Source of the DNA: Salinibacter sp. 10B
GTDB taxonomy: Bacteria > Bacteroidota > Rhodothermia > Rhodothermales > Salinibacteraceae
Direction of reading: 5' to 3'
NCBI RefSeq assembly: GCF_002954405.1
Contig: NZ_MQWC01000004.1
Span: 2,159,909 to 2,223,908, forward strand
DNA: 64,000 nt
Part shown: positions 27,365 to 36,365 of the stretch, one piece after another
Layout: the number at the start of each line of letters is the position of its first letter
Numbering within the stretch: the first letter of the stretch is position 1
Position numbers and translations under genes: made by a program
The notes under the pieces: model-generated
What the model was told of the DNA's origin: nothing
Database searches by the model: none
What the model saw: only the letters and a program-made list of their open reading frames with translations

Positions 27365-28351
27365 CTAGGCGGCAACAATCCCGCCTTCGTGCTTCCGGTA
27401 CCAGTCGTAGGTGTTCTGGAGGCCCTCTCGAAGCGAGGTCTCCGCCTCCCAGCCGAGCGCGTCCAGGCGGCTCGTGTCCACCAGCTTCCGCGGGGTGCCG
27501 TCCGGCTTCGAGGGGTCGTGTTCAATCGGCCCGTCGTGGCCGACCACCTCCTGGATCAGGGCCATCAGGTCGTTGATCGAAAGGTCCTCCCCAACCCCCA
27601 CGTTCAGCATGCCCTCCGGCGCCACCTCCCGAATCGCCTCCTCCGGCGTCTCCAGCACAAAGCGCACCGCATCGGCCAGATCCTGCGCGTAGAGAAACTC
27701 CCGCTTCGGCTCACCGGTGCCCCAGAGCGTCACCGGCGCGTCCGAGCCGTCCGGCGCGGCGCCCTTCGCCTCGTGGGCCTTCCGCAACAGCGCCGGCAGC
27801 ACGTGGCTCGTCTCCAGGTCGAAGTCGTCGCCCGGCCCATAAAGGTTGGTCGGCATCAGGGTCAACATGTCGTCCCCGTGCTGGCGGTGGTAAGCCTCGC
27901 ACAGCTTGTGCCCGGCAATCTTGGCCACCGCGTACCACTGGTTCGTCGGCTCCAGCGGGCCGGTCAAGAGGCTCTCCTCCGACATCGGCTGGTCGGCGTG
28001 CTTCGGGTAGATGCAGGTCGAGCCCAGAAAAATCAGCCGATCAACACCCGTTTCGTGCGCGGCCTGAATGACTGACTGCTCGATCGCGAGGTTGTCCCCA
28101 ATAAAGTCTGCCGGGTAGCGGTCGTTGGCCAAAATGCCGCCGACGCGCGCCGCGGCCAACACCACAAAGTCCGGCTGCTCCTCCTCAAAAAACGCCCGCG
28201 TCGCCTGCGGGTCCCGCAGGTCCAGTGCCTCGGAGGAGCGCCCGATGAGGTTCGTGTAGCCGGCCTCTTCCAGGTGCGACCAGATGGCCCGCCCCACCAT
28301 CCCCCGGTGGCCCGCAACGTAGATTTTTGCGTCTGGAGACTCCAGCTTCAT
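27365..28351 (-). CDS. fcl: GDP-L-fucose synthase
   Basis: A 328-residue SDR. The N-terminal motif is IYVAGHRGMVGRAIW, followed by AAARVGGILAND and LGSTCIYPKHADQPMSE, with the catalytic YxxxK in YAVAK, all conserved in GDP-fucose synthases (WcaG/Fcl). It performs the 3,5-epimerisation and 4-reduction that complete GDP-L-fucose from the Gmd product. The ATG at 28351 (MKLESPDAKIYV) is preferred because the eight upstream codons are unlike the family. With gmd it shows the polymer probably contains L-fucose or a derivative. Confidence 0.95.
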   Translation of the reverse strand: MKLESPDAKIYVAGHRGMVGRAIWSHLEEAGYTNLIGRSSEALDLRDPQATRAFFEEEQPDFVVLAAARVGGILANDRYPADFIGDNLAIEQSVIQAAHETGVDRLIFLGSTCIYPKHADQPMSEESLLTGPLEPTNQWYAVAKIAGHKLCEAYHRQHGDDMLTLMPTNLYGPGDDFDLETSHVLPALLRKAHEAKGAAPDGSDAPVTLWGTGEPKREFLYAQDLADAVRFVLETPEEAIREVAPEGMLNVGVGEDLSINDLMALIQEVVGHDGPIEHDPSKPDGTPRKLVDTSRLDALGWEAETSLREGLQNTYDWYRKHEGGIVAA

Positions 28352-28542
28352 AAATATTCCGGCTACGAGCATCAATCAGGAAGAGTACAATCGTTCCCGA
28401 GCTGAGCTTTTCTGCTCTGTACAATGGCCGAGAACCAAAAAAACGTACTGCCTAACTACAGGAATCCAGTAGTGGACGACCTGTCCCTGGCCAAACCTCC
28501 CCACTCTCCAGAGTTCCTTTCCCCCCATCAGCGAGGCGGGTC

Positions 28543-31500
28543 TTAGTTAAACACCCGCGTTGCGAGCACCAGGACCGTCAGGGCGCTCGACAGGATCGAG
28601 GTCACGTTGGAGGCAATCTCGGAGTAGTCGATCGGCTCCTCCCGCTCCGGCTCTTTCTCCACCCGGATGACGGCCCCGTCGTCCACGGTGGGGGTCCGCC
28701 GGAACCAGCCGGCGTCGACCTGGAACGTAGCGCCCGACGCCTGGGTCAGGAAGATGGCTTCCGTATTGGGCCGCACGCCGCCGGCCCGCTCCAGATAGTA
28801 CTCTACGCGTCGTCCCTCCTCGTGCTTCAAGAGGCCCTCATTCGCCACGTTGCCCCGAATCGCCACGGTGTTGGGCTGGGTCGGGATAACGATCTCGTCG
28901 CCCGGCTGCACGATCACGTCCTCCTCCGGATCCCCCTGCACGGCGCGCTTCATCTCGACGATCACCTGCTCGCCGGACCGCCGCGCGAAGAAGTCTTCCG
29001 AGCCTTCGGTCTCGCGCAGCAGGCGCCCGCCTTTCAGGTACCCACTCGACCGGATGCCGCCGGCGCGCTCAATGACGCTGGACAACCGCTCCTTATTCTG
29101 TAGAAGCGTATACTCACCCGGATATCGCACCTCGCCCCGCACCGTGACGGTCTGCTGCGGCTGGAACGACGGGTCTTTCCGAACGAAGACGCGGTCCCGG
29201 TGCTGAAGCCGGAACGCGGCGGCGGCCTGCAGGGCTTCGGTCGTGTCCCCCACCGAAAAGTCGACGTCTTCCGGATCCGTTCCCTCCTCCACGAGGGGCA
29301 CACTGATGGTGTTTGCCCGGAGGGTTTCCTGTCCTTTCTTCTCCACCATACGCGTCACCTCGACTTCCTGCAGGGAGGCGCCCTCTGTAAACCCATTCGC
29401 CTGCAGGATGAGGTCCTTGAGGGTCATGTTGTCGCGGTATGTGTACCGTCCGGTGTCGCGCACGGCCCCACTCACCTGCACAAACTTCTCGTCGAGACGC
29501 TCAACGGTGGCCGGATAAATGCGAATCTCGTCGTCCGGCCGGAGTGTACGAGACGCCATTCCCTCTCCGTCCAGCGCATCGCCAAGATGAAAGGGAATGA
29601 CGCGCTCCTTCTCGCCGTTCGCCGACACGCGAAACAGGTCGGCGCGACCGAGAAAGACGCCCTTGAGGTATTCTTCGTCGGTCAGCCCGCCCCCTTTTCG
29701 GAGAAGGCTCCGGACCGTCATTCCTTCCCGAAAGCGATACGAGCCGGGATCGCGCACCTGACCCGTAATCTCGACCGTCCGGTCGGCCCGCATCTTTTGC
29801 ACGGAGGCCACGTGCAGGCTGTCGCCCGGCTGGAGGACGAGGTTGGCTTGCGGCTGGTCCGCCATGACGGCCTCCAGGTCCAGAGAACGTGCCGTCTGGG
29901 TCAGCGAATCGTCGATGCGCACGAGATCGGACTGTTCGCGGTACGCATCGCCCGTGAGGCCGTCGGCCTGCTCAATCAGGTCCTTCACGGTGCGCACGTT
30001 CTGTCCCAGCTCGTACTGCCCCGGCTGAAATACGGCCCCCGTCACCTGCACGGCCTCGATCTCGGCCTTCACCGCTGGATCCTTGGCCTCGGTCAGCGAG
30101 AGGATGCGCACCCGGTCGCCATCGGCCAGCGAGACCTGTGCGGAATCGGACCGCACCGCCTGTAGGTCGGCGTCTATGACCTTCCGGGCCACCGACGGCG
30201 ACTCGCGCTCCGAGAACGGCACGATGCGCTCAATCTGAAAGCGCTTGGCGTACGCCTTCGGCTTGAGCCCGCCCGCAAATTCAAGCAGGTCGGCCACCGT
30301 CTCGCCCTCCCTCATTTCGTAGTAGGCCGGCCGCTTGACCGCCCCCGTAATCGCAACGGTCTTGCCCCGCGGTGGCACAAAAATGTGGTCGCCGGTTCGC
30401 AGTTGGACGGAGTTCGTGCTATACCCCTTCAGCAGATAGTCGTAGAGGTCCACGTTGGAAACGAGCTCCCCCTCTCGAATCACCTTCAGGTTGCGAAGTG
30501 TCCCTCGGCGAAGGGGGCCGCCCACACTGTAAAGGGCATTAAAGACAGTCGCGTAGCTGCTCACCATGTAGCCCCCCGGCTGGGCCACCTCGCCCAACAC
30601 AAAGATCTGCGACGGCCGGACCCGGGTCAGGCTGAGATCCATGAACACCGTGGGCGGATCGCTCGTGAGCCCGGAGTAGCTCCGGGAGAGCCACCTCTTC
30701 ATTTCCTGCCGTAAGTCATCCATCGACTTGCCGGCCACCGTAAACTGTCCGACGTTGGGCACCGTCACCCGACCCGCCCGGTCGACCTGCAGTTCGTACG
30801 TAAACTGGGCGCCGCCCCACACCGTAAGCCGCAACTCGTCCTGCGGCCCCACGATGTAGCTGCCGTCGGTGGGCCCGGTCGGCTGCGGGGTGAACGCCTC
30901 CGGAATGGTGTCGAACGTGTCGTAGCCGAAGTACTTCAGGGTGTCCCTGTCGGCCCGGGCCGAGTCACGCTCCGGAAATTCGCCCTCTGGGAAAATGGTG
31001 ATCTTTCGGCCTGTGGCCAGCGTGACGGTCGTGTCCTGCGTCGACGCTCCAACAAAGAGGGTCCACGTCCCGGCACTGGAGTCCGCCGGAATGGTGATGT
31101 CGCCGCGCCAGGTGCCCTCAATCACGGAACCGCGCACCCGCTGCACGTTGCGGAGCCGCACGGAGTCGCCCCCTGCCGTGAGAAACCCGGGCTGCACGAT
31201 CTGGATGCGATTTCGACTGCGGAGCGGCACGCTCACCTCTACGTCCACGGGCAGTTCCTCAGACGCAATACTGTCGGGCTCAATCCGCGGCGTCCCCGCC
31301 AGTACAGGAAACGGCGGGTTGACGGGAATCTGGGCCCCGAGCGAGTCGGTTCCGGTGGTGTCCTGACGGGCCCGGGCCGCCTGCAAAAGGGCCTGCACAC
31401 GGGCCGGCGGCACGCCCAACTGGCGCGCACGGCGCGCGGCCTCCTGTGGGCGCGATGGATCGAGGCCCAGCTGGCGGAGGCGCTGCTGGGCTTGCTCAAC

Positions 31501-31629
31501 GGTCATCCCCCGCTGTTCGAGTTCTTCTTGGGCTGCCTCCGGAAGATCTTCCTGCTGCTGCGCCGAGACCGGCCCAGCGACGAAGAAAGCCAAGAGAACG
31601 AGACAAAGTCCGGCGCCGACGCGTTGCAT
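28543..31629 (-). CDS. Polysaccharide export outer-membrane protein with multiple SLBB domains
   Basis: A 1,028-residue exported protein. The start at 31629 (MQRVGAGLCLVLLAFFVAG) gives a clear signal peptide cleaved near VSAQ; an earlier in-frame ATG adds residues with no signal. After a linker rich in Arg/Gln/Ala comes a Poly_export domain (about 300-370: SYIVGPQDELRLTVWGGAQF). At least five SLBB repeats follow, each opening like VAITGAVKRPAYYEMREGET or VEITGQVRDPGSYRFREGMT. A C-terminal hydrophobic segment ends the protein. Such Wza-like proteins form the outer-membrane exit channel. It is the first gene of the minus-strand cluster. Confidence 0.93.
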   Translation of the reverse strand: MQRVGAGLCLVLLAFFVAGPVSAQQQEDLPEAAQEELEQRGMTVEQAQQRLRQLGLDPSRPQEAARRARQLGVPPARVQALLQAARARQDTTGTDSLGAQIPVNPPFPVLAGTPRIEPDSIASEELPVDVEVSVPLRSRNRIQIVQPGFLTAGGDSVRLRNVQRVRGSVIEGTWRGDITIPADSSAGTWTLFVGASTQDTTVTLATGRKITIFPEGEFPERDSARADRDTLKYFGYDTFDTIPEAFTPQPTGPTDGSYIVGPQDELRLTVWGGAQFTYELQVDRAGRVTVPNVGQFTVAGKSMDDLRQEMKRWLSRSYSGLTSDPPTVFMDLSLTRVRPSQIFVLGEVAQPGGYMVSSYATVFNALYSVGGPLRRGTLRNLKVIREGELVSNVDLYDYLLKGYSTNSVQLRTGDHIFVPPRGKTVAITGAVKRPAYYEMREGETVADLLEFAGGLKPKAYAKRFQIERIVPFSERESPSVARKVIDADLQAVRSDSAQVSLADGDRVRILSLTEAKDPAVKAEIEAVQVTGAVFQPGQYELGQNVRTVKDLIEQADGLTGDAYREQSDLVRIDDSLTQTARSLDLEAVMADQPQANLVLQPGDSLHVASVQKMRADRTVEITGQVRDPGSYRFREGMTVRSLLRKGGGLTDEEYLKGVFLGRADLFRVSANGEKERVIPFHLGDALDGEGMASRTLRPDDEIRIYPATVERLDEKFVQVSGAVRDTGRYTYRDNMTLKDLILQANGFTEGASLQEVEVTRMVEKKGQETLRANTISVPLVEEGTDPEDVDFSVGDTTEALQAAAAFRLQHRDRVFVRKDPSFQPQQTVTVRGEVRYPGEYTLLQNKERLSSVIERAGGIRSSGYLKGGRLLRETEGSEDFFARRSGEQVIVEMKRAVQGDPEEDVIVQPGDEIVIPTQPNTVAIRGNVANEGLLKHEEGRRVEYYLERAGGVRPNTEAIFLTQASGATFQVDAGWFRRTPTVDDGAVIRVEKEPEREEPIDYSEIASNVTSILSSALTVLVLATRVFN

Positions 31630-31690
31630 GAACGAGGAACCAATCCAACGAAAAGACCTGATACACGACCCCTCTGGTGGAGGGAGGACG

Positions 31691-31851
31691 GAGACCCTGT
31701 TTTCCTGTGCGCTCGTCGCCCCATCCGCTGCCCAGGTTCTCGCAGACCGAACGCGGGTCGGAGCGTGTACGTCTGCTTCCCCGCCTGGGAGGAACGGTTC
31801 CGTAGTTACCGTGCCTCGCCAGGCTCTCAACGTATAAAGTCAAACAGCGTC
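31691..31851 (-). mobile_element. Decayed MITE, copy 2 (161 bp)
   Basis: The reverse complement begins GACGCTGTTTGACTTTATAC and ends GGAAAACAGGGTCTC. It aligns end to end with the 160-bp element at 35156-35315, sharing for example ACCGTTCCTCCC and CACGCTCCGA blocks in the same order. The terminal repeats are eroded and no clean TTA pair is left, so it is an old insertion. It lies just upstream of the export-protein start, so it may now be part of that gene's leader or promoter. Confidence 0.65.
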
Positions 31852-32251
31852 TAGCGCGGAGTCCCCGCAACATCCGCATATTCAGAGGACCCGCCAGAAA
31901 TACTTGGTAAGCCCCACACGTCGGAAACGCGAATAGCAGCCGCACATCCGCCCTCAACTTATTCAAATCTTCGCTACCCGTATAGCGGATCGTGAAATTG
32001 CGTGTCGGACGCGACGCACTCCGCAGATCGTCTATCCAAGCGACCGCTTCGGAACCATCGGGTGCGGCCCCAAGCATCGCCCCTCTTCCGCACGACTGCA
32101 TAGCCCCCTGGAGCACTGACCCCTTCGGTCCCCTCTCGTCGCTCTTGAAATTTTCCCTCGTCCTGGGCACAAACAGGAGACTCATCGTTTAAGTACTCGC
32201 ACCTGGAAGCGCTTCCTTTCTCGTTTCAACTCACTGTCCTCTACCGTTATC
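31852..32251. other. Divergent intergenic region, no gene seen
   Basis: About 400 bp between the polysaccharide operon (minus) and the dioxygenase gene (plus). A long minus-strand open frame crosses it into the export gene's leader but has no recognisable domain and is treated as chance. Promoters for both directions are expected here; none could be pinned down. Confidence 0.45.
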
Positions 32252-33223
32252 ATGCCTCCGTCCGTTTCCGGCATTCACCATGTCACCGCGTACGCCCACG
32301 ACCCTCAGGCAAACATTGATTTCTACACCGGCGTCCTCGGCCTCCGGCTCGTAAAACAAACGGTCCTATTCAACAATCCGTCCGAGGCCTTCACCGGACC
32401 AACGATGTATCACTTCTACTACGCCGATGGAACCGGGACGCCGGGCTCGGTCATCACCTTCAAACCCCATCATAGTATTCAGCAGGGCCAGGTGGGCCGC
32501 GGGCAGGCCACCGCCACGGCGTTCACCATTCCGGACGGGGCGGTCGACTACTGGGTCGACCGGCTCGACGCGACCGAAGAGGCAACGCTCTATCCGGTCA
32601 CGGAGCGGTTTGGGCGTACGGTGGTCCAGTTTCAGGATCCGGACGGCCAACCCCTCGAACTCATCACGGGAACCTCCGACATTGAGCCGTGGGCCGACGG
32701 GCCCGTCCCGGCCGAGCATGCCCTGCGCGGCTTCCACGGCGTGACTCTCCACCCCGACAACGCCCAGCTCACGGCCGATGTGCTGGAACTGATGGGCTAC
32801 GAGCAGGTCGACCGCCAGCCGACGCCGCAGGACGGGGACTGGACCCGCTTTCGGGTGGACGGCCCCGAGCACGCGCAGTTTATCGACCTCTACAACGAAC
32901 CCAACATGCACGAGGGCCGCTGGGGCTACGGCACGGTGCACCACGTGGCATTCCGGGTTACCGATGACGACCAGCAACAGGCCCTCCGCCGGCGCCTCCG
33001 TGATGCGGGGCACGCGCCCACGACGATGAAGGACCGAAACTACTTTCACTCCATCTACTTCCGTGAGCCCAACGGAGTCAACTTCGAAATTGCGACCGAC
33101 CCGCCCGGCTTCCTCCATGACGAGCCGGTGGACTCGCTCGGCGAGAAGCTGATGCTGCCCCCCTTCTTACAGGACCGGCGGGACGAGGTGGAGGCTCAGC
33201 TCGCCGACATCACCGTGCCGTAG
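32252..33223 (+). CDS. Ring-cleaving dioxygenase, two VOC/glyoxalase domains (MhqO-like)
   Basis: A 323-residue protein made of two vicinal-oxygen-chelate domains. Domain 1 opens with GIHHVTAYAHDPQANIDFYT, giving a His metal ligand. Domain 2 opens near residue 152 with GFHGVTLHPDNAQLTADVL, and HHVAFRVTDDD follows near 230. Glu ligands fit PLELITG and NFEIATD. This arrangement matches MhqO/MhqA-type ring-cleaving dioxygenases associated with hydroquinone or quinone stress. It is monocistronic here, starting at ATG 32252. Confidence 0.88.
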   Translation: MPPSVSGIHHVTAYAHDPQANIDFYTGVLGLRLVKQTVLFNNPSEAFTGPTMYHFYYADGTGTPGSVITFKPHHSIQQGQVGRGQATATAFTIPDGAVDYWVDRLDATEEATLYPVTERFGRTVVQFQDPDGQPLELITGTSDIEPWADGPVPAEHALRGFHGVTLHPDNAQLTADVLELMGYEQVDRQPTPQDGDWTRFRVDGPEHAQFIDLYNEPNMHEGRWGYGTVHHVAFRVTDDDQQQALRRRLRDAGHAPTTMKDRNYFHSIYFREPNGVNFEIATDPPGFLHDEPVDSLGEKLMLPPFLQDRRDEVEAQLADITVP

Positions 33224-33978
33224 TGGCGTCCGCCCGCAGCACTCCGTGGGATCCCTTCTCTCCAAACGGATCCCCTTCCCAAGCGTCGTTGGCATGCAAC
33301 GGCGCTTCGGGGACCAACACGAGTGGTGCTATTGAAGGATGGTATTTGTAGAGCTTTGATGTAACCTCAATACCATAGACAACACCATCTTCGTCGCTCC
33401 TGAAAATCTGAGAATGCGGTGAGCTATATATGGACAGCATGTGGGGCCATCTCCAAACGCCAGAAATGGTCCCTCCCCGTCGCTCCTGGACATCTAGATG
33501 TCCAAACTCGCTTTGGAGCCCATCCAACCGGACGGAGAGGTCCCATCGATCATTGGATAGGCTCCAAGTCAAGCTTGGAGCGACAAAGGTGCTGGTTTTA
33601 TTGGAATGAGGTTATATCCAGGGCCTTGCACATATTTTGCACTATAGCACAAGCCGTTCTGAGATGTTCAAGCTTGACTTGGAGCCATCCAGCCGGGCGG
33701 GGAAGTCTATTCGTTGATTGGGTAGGCTCTGGGAATCTCAGATTCCCTGGGGCGACGACGGAGCACTTTTCTAACGTTGAAAGCTATTTCATGTGCATTC
33801 AATAGCACCACTCGTACGAACAGGCAGAAAGGGCTTCGCGTCCCCTTTCCGGTTTTTTGTGAAGCAAAGCGCTCCCATCCCCCGGCCTCCGGATCTCCTG
33901 CTCAACGGAAGAGATTGGAAATCTCGAAGCAAACGCACACTGTTCCCTCACCACTCCGGCCCCCGCGGCCGCCCCACC
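33224..33978. other. 755-bp gene-free region with structured repeats
   Basis: No credible coding frame lies between the dioxygenase and methylglyoxal synthase. The middle (33480-33770) carries two related repeat units with several perfect palindromes, described separately. The distal part (33800-33978) probably contains the promoter of mgsA. Confidence 0.6.
33482..33765. repeat. Two degenerate repeat units with nested palindromes
   Basis: Unit 1 (33513-33592) and unit 2 (33679-33765) share GGAGCC, ATCCA-CCGG and ATTGG-TAGGCTC in the same spacing. In unit 1 GGAGCC-C-ATCCAA (33515-33527) can pair with TTGGAT-A-GGCTCC (33553-33565). The same GCTCC can pair instead with the downstream GGAGC in GCTCCAAG-TCAAG-CTTGGAGC (33561-33581). 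A perfect 16-bp palindrome GGACATCTAGATGTCC is at 33488-33503, TCAAGCTTGA at 33668-33677, and GGGAATCT-C-AGATTCCC at 33731-33747. The linker palindromes differ in sequence while their flanks are conserved. REP-like or structured-RNA function is possible. Confidence 0.6.
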
Positions 33979-34476
33979 ATGGCCTCCCCTGCCACCCGCA
34001 CGATGAACGAGAAGAAGAACATCGCCCTCGTGGCCCACGACAACAAAAAGCCCGACCTGCTGGAGTGGGCGGACTACAACCGGGGACGCCTTTCGACCCA
34101 TGAGCTCTACGCCACCGGCACCACGGGACGCCTGCTGCAAGACAAGATCGGCTTTGACATCAACCGCCTTCAAAGCGGTCCGCTCGGCGGCGATCAGCAG
34201 CTCGGCGCCCGAATTGCGGAGGGCACCATCGACATCCTCATCTTCTTCTGGGATCCGCTGGAGCCAATGCCCCATGATCCCGACGTGAAGGCGCTGCTCC
34301 GCATCGCGGCGGTGTGGAACGTCCCGATCGCCTGTACGCGCGCCACGGCCGACTTCCTCTTCTCCTCGCCCCTCATGCAGGACGAATACGAACGTCCGGT
34401 CGAGGATCTTAGCGACTACCAGGACCGCGACGTGGACACCGTGCAACAGGCCTCCTCGGACGGCTCTTCCAAGTAG
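33979..34476 (+). CDS. mgsA: Methylglyoxal synthase
   Basis: A 165-residue protein (E. coli MgsA is 152). It starts MASPATRTMNEKKNIALVAH; a start at the second Met (34003) is also possible. Conserved elements are IALVAHDNKKPDLLEWA, LYATGTTGRLLQ, QSGPLGGDQQLGARIAEG with the catalytic Asp, and DPLEPMPHDPDVKALLR with the catalytic His/Asp pair. It converts dihydroxyacetone phosphate to methylglyoxal and phosphate, a phosphate-recycling bypass of lower glycolysis. Glyoxalase-fold neighbours upstream are ring-cleaving dioxygenase-like rather than GloA, so no direct detoxification partner is evident. Confidence 0.95.
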   Translation: MASPATRTMNEKKNIALVAHDNKKPDLLEWADYNRGRLSTHELYATGTTGRLLQDKIGFDINRLQSGPLGGDQQLGARIAEGTIDILIFFWDPLEPMPHDPDVKALLRIAAVWNVPIACTRATADFLFSSPLMQDEYERPVEDLSDYQDRDVDTVQQASSDGSSK

Positions 34477-34601
34477 TCTTCCGGCTGCGACGCCCGGTGG
34501 GGCGCCGCACTCCCCCGGACCGATGCGCTCCTTCGCCCATGCCCCCTCCCCGTTGAATGGAGGCAGCAGGGCGCATAAGGATGGACAAATCCGTACGAGC
34601 G

Positions 34602-34988
34602 CTATCCTTCTTTCGTCTCCACCGTGCCGATTGTGAAGCCTTCGATCTCGCTCGCGCGGAACCGAAAGACGGAACCGCCGAGGTGGATGGCCTCCGCCCC
34701 CGTCATAACCTCCTGCACGGACACGTGGACGTACTCGCCCTCGTCGTCGCCTTCCACGGCCCCCATCATGGCGGAAATCAGATTGTCCATCGCGTCGATT
34801 GCGCCATTCTCCGCACCGGCCTGCTCACGGGCCATCTCGACCATGCGGGTCGTATCGGCCTCAAAGGTCGCTTTGCCCACGATGTGACCGGTCACCATGT
34901 TGCCGCTCACAACCAGCGTGACGGGACATGCCGCTTCGTCGTTCTCATTGGCCGCCTCGCTGAGTGCTTCAATTCCAGGATCGCTCAT
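34602..34988 (-). CDS. GvpU-like gas vesicle accessory family protein
   Basis: A 128-residue acidic cytosolic protein. The N-terminal VTLVVSGNMVTGHIVG and the C-terminal arrangement YVHVSVQEV, GGSVFRFRASEIEGFTIG follow the pattern of GvpU proteins (a TLxVxGxxxxGxxxG strand pair, then a WWRxRxSEVxGFSLG-like end). The ATG at 34988 fits the family start; the longer frame adds unlike residues. No gvpA or other gas vesicle genes are in the window, so the role may be unrelated to flotation. Family assignment is from pattern recall and is moderate. Confidence 0.6.
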   Translation of the reverse strand: MSDPGIEALSEAANENDEAACPVTLVVSGNMVTGHIVGKATFEADTTRMVEMAREQAGAENGAIDAMDNLISAMMGAVEGDDEGEYVHVSVQEVMTGAEAIHLGGSVFRFRASEIEGFTIGTVETKEG

Positions 34989-35155
34989 AAGAATACCGTG
35001 TGGTTGGTCCAAAAGTCTATGCGCGCTGCCGCAAAGTCGCTTCGACAACAACGTCAAGCCAACCTATGCCGAAGGAGGGACGCCGACAACCCTGCTCGTG
35101 TAAATGACCGACGATAAATGGATGGAGGGCCTACGGAGGCCGCTCTTCGTCCTTA

Positions 35156-35315
35156 GAAGCTGTTTTAATTTCGCACGCTGTGAGTTCGGCAGGACGCTAC
35201 GACTGCGGACCCGTTCCTCCCCGCCGGGGATGCAGGCGTATACGCTCCGATGTGCTTTTGGTCTACGAAAATATCGGCATTGGATGTGGAGACGGGCGTA
35301 AATTAAAACAAGTTC
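35156..35315 (+). mobile_element. MITE, copy 3 (160 bp, diverged subfamily)
   Basis: Ends GAAGCTGTTTTAATTT and AAATTAAAACAAGTTC are inverted repeats, flanked by TTA on both sides (35153-35155, 35316-35318). The interior aligns with copy 2 along its full length and more weakly with the 158-bp copies, for example TACGACTGC against CGACTGCAG. It is inserted immediately before a truncated integrase fragment. Confidence 0.8.
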
Positions 35316-35319
35316 TTAG

Positions 35320-35547
35320 GAGGACTTTGCCGCCCAAGTCCAAGCGGAGAACACCATTCGAGCGTATGCTGCGGATTTGGAAGACTTCCGGCACTGGTGC
35401 AAGCGGGTGGATCGGGAGTGGCTCCCGGCCAAGCCAAAAACAATCGGTTTGTATCTCGGCGCCCGGGCCGATGATCTGAGTCTCGCGACCTTAGAGCGCC
35501 GCCTCGCTGCAACCGCCTCCCTCCACACCGACCTTCCGCACCCTTGA
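35320..35547 (+). pseudogene. Tyrosine recombinase/integrase N-terminal fragment
   Basis: An open frame of 75 codons reads as a core-binding (SAM-like) domain of phage-type integrases: AENTIRAYAADLEDFRHWC, then PAKPKTIGLYLGARADDLSL and ATLERRLAATASLHTD. It ends at a TGA before any catalytic domain. The start has been separated from its upstream sequence by the MITE, so only the N-terminal domain remains and it cannot recombine DNA. Confidence 0.7.
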
Positions 35548-35647
35548 ACGGGCCTCAACTTACATCGCCGATGATCTGATTTTCCGTACTCTCTCGAGGT
35601 CGATCTGATATATTGAGGAATCCCGCAACCCAATCCAACGATGCCTG

Positions 35648-35902
35648 ATGAGCCAGACCTACGAGAGCAAGATTCTAGATCATCTCGGTCTGGTGGCTGG
35701 GATGTACGACGAGCTTGAGATCGGGGAGGAGATCGACAGCCGGATCTTGCAGGACACCGAGCAACGCAAAGTCTCCGTCGGGAAGGCCGTAAAGGCGATG
35801 GTCTTCAATGGCTTAGGATTCATTGAGCAGCGGTTGTATTTGACCACACAGTTCTTTGAGACACTTCCAAACGAGACTCTTTATGCCTCCTACCCCACAT
35901 AA
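35648..35902 (+). pseudogene. IS1634-family transposase, N-terminal fragment (DUF4277)
   Basis: About 75 recognisable residues: KILDHLGLVAGMYDELEIGE, then DTEQRKVSVGKAVKAMVFNG and LGFIEQRLYLTTQFFETLP. This is the DUF4277 N-terminus of IS1634/ISPlu-type DDE transposases. The family protein is about 500-580 residues, so most is missing; the frame ends where IS5-type sequence on the other strand begins. Confidence 0.75.
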
Positions 35903-36365
35903 AGGGGGTGCGGAAGGTCGGATCAACCACAAGATGGCGTTTCGTTCCCGCTTTCCCGCGATCTACCGGGTTCGGGCCGGTGGCAAGTTCCCCTTTCCCA
36001 GTCCCCGATGGCCGGAATTGACTGCGAGTCGACCGAAGCCCGCGACCAGTCAATCTGGTCGGCGCAGCCTAACTGGTCAAGAAACACTTGGTGGAGTCGC
36101 TCCCACACGCCAACTTCTTGCCAGTCGCGCAGGCGGCGCCAACAGTCATCCTACAGCCGCACCCTATCTCTTAAGAGAGAAGCTCCCAAGGGAGGCCACT
36201 TTGGAGCACGAACAGGAAGTCGGTTAGGGCCGCGCGGTTTGGAACGCGGGGCCGCCCGCCTTTCGGCTTCGGTGGCTCGAGAGGGAGAAGCGGCTCAATC
36301 GCTTCCCAGGGGGCATCGGGCAAAAGAGTCTTGACCATCGGCGTAGAAGTTAGGTCGGAAAGCAC
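35870..36365 (-). pseudogene. Second IS5-family transposase, fragmented
   Basis: Three minus-strand pieces in different frames make one decayed transposase. 36171-36365 has LLPDAPWEAIEPLLPLEPPK, GRPRVPNRAALTDFLFVLQS and GLPWELLS. 35923-36108 continues with WERLHQVFLDQLGCADQIDW and ASVDSQSIPA. 35870-36053 has GPNPVDRGKAGTKRHLVVD, the DDE-adjacent block. The C-terminal DDE part is missing. It belongs to a different IS5 subgroup from the element at 17.8 kb. Its terminal repeats could not be resolved. Confidence 0.78.

Noticed and set aside
26237-28075. Plus-strand open frame of about 600 codons opposite gmd and fcl
   Set aside because: Antisense shadow of two diagnostic enzymes; Arg/His-rich product without motifs.
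31496-32185. Minus-strand frame of 229 codons ahead of the export protein, considered as a NusG/UpxY-like regulator
   Set aside because: It lacks any NusG signature, crosses the decayed MITE and overlaps the export-protein signal peptide in another frame.
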